This document shows positions 57,136-64,000 of a stretch of 64,000 bases of DNA, piece by piece. How positions within the stretch are numbered: the first letter of the stretch is position 1; every line of letters begins with the position of its first letter. A program made the translations under genes and the position numbers. Source of the DNA: Datisca glomerata (Eukaryota; Streptophyta; Magnoliopsida; Cucurbitales; Datiscaceae); contig QANY01004874.1 in NCBI GenBank assembly GCA_003255025.1, forward strand, positions 248,001 to 312,000. The letters are read 5' to 3'. The notes below the pieces were generated by a model that was not told where the DNA came from, did not search any database, and saw only the letters and a program-made list of their open reading frames with translations.

Positions 57136-57371
57136 CTTATTCCCCATCTACATAAATGAGTTTATGATCCATTATAAATTTCAGCTTCTGATGTAAGGGA
57201 GACGGTACTGACCCGACAAAGTAATCCATGGTCGACCTAAAAGAAAACTGTATGCTGGATTTATGTCTATCACTTGAAAAATAATATTGAATAGGCATGG
57301 CGCAATTCAAATTTATATCTCTATGTCTCCGACTACTTCTCTTCAGGTACCGTCGAATGTTCTTACTATCA

Positions 57372-58440
57372 TCATGCTCGGTCGCATATGTGCGCGTCCA
57401 TAGGGAGCTTCGCTAGTGTGGATCTTGGCATTACATTTAGAGACGAGTCATTATCAATCAATACTTTTGCAACAACATAATCCCTACATTTCATGGATAT
57501 ATGTAGAGCTCTGGTGTGTCCAGTACCATCGACAATGATTTCATCATCTGTGAAAGTGATAAAATTTGGTGCGGTAATATTTCCCACAATTCCACTCAAC
57601 TTCTCCACCGTAATGTATGACATACATATGCTTGATTCAAAACCTTCAATAATGCTTGGCGATGTGGTTCAGAATTCAGAAAGAGTAACAGCAAATATAT
57701 GCGAGCAGGTAAGCGATTAAGTTGTTCTATCACCTTATACTCGCTTTACTTGATGAGCTTCAAAAATTCACATACATCTTCTTCATACACTACTCTTTCT
57801 TTCTTTGTACTTCTTATTATATCCGCGTCTATCACATGGCCGCCATGAATTTCTCCTTGGAACTCATGACCATTGTCATCTTCTTTGCCTTTGCCTTTCA
57901 AACTCATTGCTTTTATCAGTTTTCAAAACTTCTGGCATGTAGCATCTGCCACTCCCCATCATCCCACTTACTCCTGAAATATTAGTTATAGGGAGATTGA
58001 GGTCTGACGGATTTAGCGCTTGAGTTTTGTCGTTACCACTTATAATAATCTCATATACGTACGTCCATGGTACTGCTCTTGAATCCTTGTAAGCAAACGC
58101 ACCCAGTATTTGGATGGTGATGGGCATCGGAGCATAAGACGTAGTGGTGTGGGTTGACTTTTTCTCATAATATATTGTGACAGGTTTTGGGATATAGGAC
58201 GATACTTCAACATTAACTTCTTATGATTCTTTAGTTATCATGAGGAATAAAGAGTCATCTCCCTGGTATTCTCTTTCTTCTTTATGACTTATTGTAAGTA
58301 TCTTTGCATCAAAATCATTTTGCACTTCCATTTTAAAATCTGCACATTCTTCAATTATATTCCCTGTCACATTCTTATGAAACAAACTATCAAAGTCATG
58401 CATGCTTCCTAGAAAAGCCTTCATCCTTTGAGCGTGTTTG
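57372..58440 (-). pseudogene. Ogre-like protease region remnant
   Basis: Pieces at 58424-58221 and 58127-57876 (MPITIQILGAFAYKDSRAVP, NISGVSGMMGSGRCYMPE) form the usual linker. The piece at 57623-57372 has FTDDEIIVDGTGHTRALHIS and KVLIDNDSSLNVMPRSTLAK. The family active-site loop has N-G-S-S where N-D-S-S now stands, so the enzyme is dead. Confidence 0.8.
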
Positions 58441-58479
58441 GTAGATGTACCTTGCTCTGAAAAGAAGATGGAAAAGTAT

Positions 58480-60148
58480 TTCCATTGATGTGCTCACATC
58501 TTACACGTCCTTCTTTCCATATGAAAAATATTCCTTAATTGAATTTACAGTAGGATTCTCATGATTTGGTAGAGGGTTGGAATTGATATATGGGTTCCCA
58601 TTAGCTTTTTTGAAATTCAACCGTCCAGCCTTGATCAATGTCTGTACTCTACCTTTTAATGCCGTGCAATTGTCAGTCGAATGTCCCACTGCCACAACAT
58701 GATAATCACAGCGAGCAGTCGGATCGTACCACCTTAGGTATGGTGGTTGTAGAGGTTCTTAAGGAATTGACACCAATTGATTATTACGTATCAATTGTGG
58801 TAAGAGTTGCGTATATGAGATGGGGATTGGATCATATTGGATAAAATGTTGATTATTTCTATTTCCCCTCAGAGGCTAATCAGCCTGACCAACATTTTGC
58901 TTGTGAGTCGGTGGTCTGAAATCGGGTCTCGAGTTGTTTTGAAATGTTAATTGGGCCCTTCACTATACTTTGGAAATCTCGGCCTTGGGTTTGCAGCTCG
59001 TGATGGGTACCCAAAATTGATCGTATATATATCCCCTTCTTTTCACTTTAACGGCGGGCCTTTTTTACAGATGAGGTATCAGATACGACTTCCAAAATTA
59101 TTCCATTCTTTACCCCATATTCAATCATGTCACCAATCACTATAATGTGAGAGAAGTTGTTTGAAGCATTTTCAATCATCCTATGGAGATCTCAAGGTGT
59201 TGGTAAACACTGCAACCATATCCTTTTTCTGGCAAGGGGGTGTACCTGAGCAGCTAATTCCTTCCACCTTTGCGCATATTCTTTAAAGCCTTCAGTAGGT
59301 TTTTTCTCCATCCTTTGTAGATCCATACGATTAGGAGTCATGTCTGTATTGTACTTGTATTATCTTAAGAAAGCATCAGCTAAATCTTTTCACCTCTGAA
59401 TATGTCCGTTATCCAATTGGATATACCAGCGAGATGCAGCCCCTGTCAGGCTATCTTGAAAGAAATGAATCAGCAGCTTATCATCATTTGTTCAAATAGC
59501 CATCTTTCTGCAATACATAATAAGGTGACTTCTCGGGCATGTACTACCATCATATTTTTCAAACTCAGGTAGTTTGATTTTGTGTGAGATGGTTATATCT
59601 GGGACCAAACATAATTGGGTGGCATCAATGATACAATATACATCTGACCCTTCAATGGCGTGCAATCTTTCCTCTAAAAAGTCCAGTTTATCTTTCGATA
59701 GCGAGTCTTCGCTTGGTTTAGTAACAGGCCTCTGCCCCTTTAGGTCATCAACATCGGGTATGATGATTGGCTCATTAGTGAGTTCGCCTTGTGGAGTGAA
59801 AGGTTGGATATGGACAGGTGCCATTGTGGATGGGTAGTACCCAATTTTCTCTGTCTGCATCATTTCCTGGACATTTGGAAATGGGTAGTGCTGGATATTT
59901 ACTGGTTGTGAAGCATGTTGAAAGTGGTCGGTCTGATGACGTTGATAGGTTGGAGTGAACCCATGAGGGTAAGGTGGAGTATTGTTTAGCATTTGATTTT
60001 GTGATGATTGAGCCCCTTGGGGATTTTCAAGACAGGCTTTTCCCTTACTTGCGGCGAGGAGTTCTAGCACTCTAGCCCTTTGCTCTTTCATCTCCCTAAT
60101 TTCTTCTTTCATTTCCTCTCGTGATTGCTCTCTTTCGTGCTCGTCCAT
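58480..60148 (-). pseudogene. Ogre-like gag remnant
   Basis: It starts at 60148 (MDEHEREQSREEMKEEIREM), a charged coiled-coil-like start, followed by a proline/glutamine-rich stretch and IKLPEFEKYDGSTCPRSHL near 59540. Interrupted sequence to 58900 includes DSLTGAASRWYIQL and GFKEYAQRWKELAAQV. A zinc-binding end near 58700 reads CDYHVVAVGHSTDNC then TALKGRVQTLIKAG. Several stops lie after 59492. Confidence 0.82.
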
Positions 60149-60264
60149 GACCCTAACTTAAGCTCACATTCGATAGGGATGCCAAAGTTGACAGGCTATC
60201 TTTGAACAATTTTCTTAAATAAATAAAATAAAACAATGAGATGGTAGATTTTACTAATGAAGAA

Positions 60265-60291
60265 GAATAAATAATAATAATAATAATAATG
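60265..60291. repeat. TAA trinucleotide microsatellite
   Basis: A run of AATAATAATAAT just upstream of gag in the spacer between ORF1 and gag. Confidence 0.8.
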
Positions 60292-60599
60292 AAAGTAAAT
60301 TTATGCATGAGAAATTATATTGCGTAAAGTGAAAGTCCAAAAGTACTCAATTTCATTCAATTAGTAGAGCCATCCACTACATTTGAGTATGTAGAAGTCA
60401 ATTATACTACTCCGCAATATGAGTTTATACAAAATGACCAAAATGGCACAAATCTCTATTGATTTCTTCCAAAATCTTAGACAAGTTCTCCCTATTAGGA
60501 TGGATGGGCAAAACACTTCTTTTCAAAAATTATTCTTGTTTCGCCAAATTGCTCGCCCTCACAGCCACACCTTTAAGATATTCTATAGCCTGCCATGAT

Positions 60600-62516
60600 C
60601 ATTGTCGAATCAAGTCGTGCTCTTATTGTAGTAATTGGTAATCATATCTCAGTGCATCGACATTAGCATCATTATTTCTTGCCAACTTCTTTGTCACGTT
60701 CTGATACGCTCTAACTCGGTGCTCAAGGCTTTCAATGACTTTCAATAGTTCTTCATTATCCTTTGGTGACTCAGTCTTCCTAACTTTTTTATTCTCTAAA
60801 TCGACTTGTAAATTATGAGCAATTCATCGTAATGAGTCATATTATTTTTCTAACTCAACGATGTACGCATTCTTCTTATCGACAGCTCATTTAACATCTT
60901 CTAAAACCTCTTGTACAAGCTTATTTTTTCTTTCTATCTTCATGATTCGATCCTCCTGTTCATAGATTACCACTCGCAAATTCTCATTGTCCTCTGCCAT
61001 CTTTGTGAGTTTCAGTTCCCAACTCTAAGTTTTTTCGCTTCAGATATTCTAGATCCTTAACTTTGTTTCTCAAATCTCTGAGTTGTTTTTCATCTTCGAT
61101 CCAATGTTTTCCAGAAAAATTCGTCACGACTGTTAGACGTTTGTTTTCTTCCAAGAGAACTAAATTCTTTTGACGCTCCTCATATAACTCATCCAGCTCC
61201 TCATTTTTAACAATCTCCTGATGAGCTTCCGGTAACTTGTGTCATTGTAAATACTCAACTGGTAAGGCAATAGTTACTTTGCCTATGCTCTCAAGTCACG
61301 TTTCATACTCCTTTGTGCAATTCATGTGATTCTTCTCATTTCGCACCCTTCTCGTTATTTTCCAAACTCCGATTAGCTGCTGCAAATTTTGTTCAATATC
61401 TTGAGAATCATAATTGATCTCAATGTCCTTTAATGGTGCGTGACAGGGACAAACTGTCTCATGTATAATTGGCGGAGCACCATTGGTGGAGCATAACTAG
61501 TACAACTGCATGGTCTTGGGAGTGGGACCCATTGATAGTCGCCACATATATAGATCATCGATGTCAACGACATCCATTGGGCTTTCCAGATAACATCCTT
61601 ATCTTTCAACTTTGATAGGTGTGAGAGCCACACCCCTTTTGTGGAAAACTGTGAATTTCATTTGGCCATTCCAAATTCTGCAATGGGGATTCTCGTCTTC
61701 ATCCATGGACTTGAAAACTTAACTTGAGGATATTTGAAATCTAGTGGACATCTTAGATGGCTAAGAATCCAAATACACAAAAGAGATGGAGAACCGATGA
61801 ACTTTCCTTTTCCAAGCGCTCGTATGTGATTTAAGGAACGAAAAGTCTCAGCTAGAATTAAGATAACAGGGTTAACACCATATTCAACTTGCAGGAACAT
61901 TTTTATCACTTTATCATCCACATAACCTTGGATCTTTGAAAACAACACGGTGCCATATATACACAGAGCATAAAGAGCCATACCCTTATCTTATTTGAAG
62001 ACATTTTAGGTGAGATCTAAGAGGTAATCCAGTGGCACACACTCATTCCTCCATTTAAATTTTAACATTTTTTCAATCTCAGATGCATGGTAAGTACCCA
62101 AGAGCTTGGATAAAGCTCTCTTTAATGTGAGCTTTTTGTAGTAATTATAAACTTTATCCGTGCTTTGCAGCAGGACGTTTAGTAGGGCTTGATATTCTTC
62201 AATTATAGGAGTAAGATCAATTGTTCCAAAGGTGAAACATCTATACAGAGGGTCCCAGAAATGTATTAAAGCCTTAAGAACGGGAGCGTTGACTGTAATA
62301 TACAGAAGATAAGCGATGTGACCATATTTACTGACAAATAAATTTTTTTGCTCCGGTGAAAAATCCTTCCATATCTTCTTTAACCTCTCCAAGTCAGTGT
62401 GTGAGAACTCGTTGGACAATCCTCCTTTTTCAGACAATCTCCTTTTCGTTTCAGCGCTTCCTCTGACCATTGGGCTACTGTAACTAGATCTTCTATCACA
62501 CTCAGAGTAGAAGTCA
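60600..62516 (-). pseudogene. Ogre-type ORF1 remnant upstream of gag
   Basis: Minus-strand pieces at 62470-62006, 61981-61658 and 61633-61430 form one broken protein. Landmarks include LERLKKIWKDFSPEQKNLFV, LIHFWDPLYRCFTFGTIDLT, IEEYQALL, and MALYALCIYGTVLFSKIQGY. This matches the plant-mobile-domain-like ORF1 of Ogre elements, whose role is unknown. Toward 60700 the sequence becomes charged and coiled-coil-like. An ATG at about 62516 is in a different frame, so the start at 62470 may be a decayed internal methionine. Confidence 0.75.
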
Positions 62517-62519
62517 TGG

Positions 62520-63175
62520 TCTCTAAAATATGAATAAATTGAATACTTCTTTACAATCCCGATTACGCAACATGATGCATGTATGCAAAAAAGAAAGACG
62601 AAGTCAGAAGTGAAACAATGGGAAAGAAAAGAAATGTTTAAAGAGCGTAGTACATATATACATGAACAAATTTAATCATGATATCATGATTAAGCAGAAT
62701 CTCTATTTCTATCAAACATTGATCATGAGATAGGCTCTAAGAACAAAATGCATGTGTTGTTGGGCTCTCAAGTCTCTTAATAGGCTCTCAGGTTGTACTC
62801 ACTGTTATCCGAACGAAGTAACAGAGGCCCCCAAACGGTATCCCGAAAGGGTCGACTTGAGTGAGAACTTTCATGAGCCTGCACGAGAACCGCAGTTCCA
62901 CGAAGTCATTCCACTACTCATTCTCGCTAATTCTAAAGGGAAAGCCCGGGTATAGGGCTATTGTATATGTGTGAAATTAGAAATTAAGTAAAGAAATATA
63001 CTTCGTAAAAAAAGAACTTATGTACAAATACAAGCATGAATAGAAAAAAATAATGAATCAAATAAACAAACAAAGAACCACATAAAAGGATAGCATATGA
63101 TGAAATTTTGGCTTGACTCTCTATCGATCTAAAAATGATTAGACCAATTGTTTGTCCCTAGTGGAGTTGCCGAGC
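62520..63175 (-). other. 5' untranslated region of the Ogre-like element
   Basis: It lies between ORF1 and the 5' LTR. The primer-site region just inside the LTR (minus strand GCTCGGCAACTCCACTAGGG) resembles the TGGCGACTCCACTGGGGA-type start common in plant gypsy elements. The tRNA is not assigned. The open frame at 62752-62955 on the plus strand is not supported. Confidence 0.55.
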
Positions 63176-64000
63176 TGTCGCAACGTGCACGCGACGTGGA
63201 GCAGCGATTGAAAAATCATTTTTGAAAAAAGAAATTCGGAGTCGCCACCAATCACTTTAGGGCGTGATTGGTCACCCAATTTTAAAATCAAATATTTTGG
63301 TCTGCGAAAATTTAAAGTTGGTTCAGGAGTAATTTGCGTGTGGGGAAGATATCAGCACCCCACAATACCCATTATGAAAAATGGTTACCAAATTTAATCA
63401 AATACTATCTAAATTATTTTTTAAAATAATGTTATATAAATTCAATTTGAATGTCGTATTTGGTACATTTTACAACGTAAAAATGAGCAAATAAATGACC
63501 TTTAATGGTGGTACAAAGACAATTAGAAAATTATTTTTATTTTTCATATTTTTCTTAAATCAAAGCATTATTGGAGTTACTCTCGGTATCTTAAAAATAA
63601 CTTCTCAACTCGGTAGTTCGAGAAATTTGGTATCCCAAAAATTTCAAAGTCCATCATCGGATTTTTTTTAGCGAAAACTAAATAAAAATTTAACAAAATT
63701 TAAATAAAATTGTTATGTCTTTAATTTATGAGCGTCAATTCTGATGATAAAAGAATGAAATAATAATCACAAACAACCGTGACGATATTATAATAATACA
63801 TAAATAAATAAAAAGAGATAACAACTATAAAGAAAAAAAAAGAATAATGAAAAGAAATGTTAGATATGATGAACACATGATAAATTTTTAAAAAAATATG
63901 TATAGTGAAAATAATGAAACAATATGTGAAATNATAATTATTTAATAAATTAATTAAAAATAAATTTTTTATGTGTAAATAAAATTTCATACATAATTGT
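63176..64000 (-). repeat. 5' LTR of the Ogre-like element, truncated by window
   Basis: Its first 825 bases inside the window match 49470-50330 closely (TGTCGCAACGTGC, GATTGAAAAATCATTT, GTCGCCACCAATCA). An unresolved base (n) lies at 63933. The LTR continues beyond the edge. Confidence 0.88.

Larger units (their letters stand above)
49470..64000 (-). mobile_element. Giant Ogre-like Ty3/gypsy element, cut by window edge
   Basis: The minus-strand element has a complete 3' LTR at 49470-51577 (2108 bp) and a 5' LTR starting at 63176 and running off the window. The order on the minus strand is: primer-site region (GCTCGGCAACTCCACTAGGG, just past the LTR), ORF1, gag, protease, G-patch-like segment, RT, RNase H, second RNase H, integrase, long 3' untranslated region, polypurine tract (GAACAGAGGGGGGCAGC) and 3' LTR. 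An extra ORF before gag, dual RNase H and a long spacer between protease and RT are Ogre features. All coding parts are broken. Total length must exceed 14.5 kb. Confidence 0.85.

Noticed and set aside
57493..59837. Several plus-strand open frames in the Ogre-like element
   Set aside because: They overlap minus-strand gag and protease blocks with clear family landmarks, so they are antisense shadows.

Overview
The window is nuclear DNA of a flowering plant, most likely a eudicot: it is AT-rich, has GT-AG introns, and contains one well-preserved host gene in a landscape of decayed retroelements. The species cannot be named from the sequence. No CRISPR, operon or other prokaryotic structure is present, and no convincing RNA gene was found.

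The host gene lies at 21599-25307 (+). It is a ten-exon APETALA2-type transcription factor of the euAP2 group, and I could join all exons in frame by hand to a 496-residue protein. It has a DLNxxP-type N-terminus, a basic nuclear-localisation stretch, two AP2 DNA-binding domains, an LDLSLG repression motif, and an apparently perfect miR172 target site in the last exon.

Left of the gene: AT-rich sequence; a non-autonomous LTR element (1112-7673, +) made mostly of tandem arrays; a broken LINE (about 8440-11470, -); an old repeat-like block (about 12480-13860); a long gene-empty AT-rich stretch; and two 3' LINE pieces (about 19090-20760, +) that end roughly 0.8 kb before the AP2 start codon.

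Right of the gene: a second non-autonomous array-rich LTR element (26714-31978, -); a three-copy 167-bp satellite-like array; a decayed Ty3/gypsy element of the Tat group (34389-43410, +) with gag, protease, RT, two RNase H domains, integrase and an antisense intron-containing gene; a Ty1/copia element with a perfect 5-bp target duplication (43843-48900, -); and most of a giant Ogre-like Ty3/gypsy element (49470 to beyond the right edge, -) with 2.1-kb LTRs and an extra ORF before gag.

The two array-rich elements and the Tat element share primer-binding and polypurine signals, so they look like non-autonomous and autonomous members of one system. Several of their arrays and LTRs carry exact copies of the E2F core TTTCCCGC. 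With the spliced antisense gene, this is the most unusual material in the window. Every retroelement protein is broken by stops, frameshifts or lost catalytic residues.
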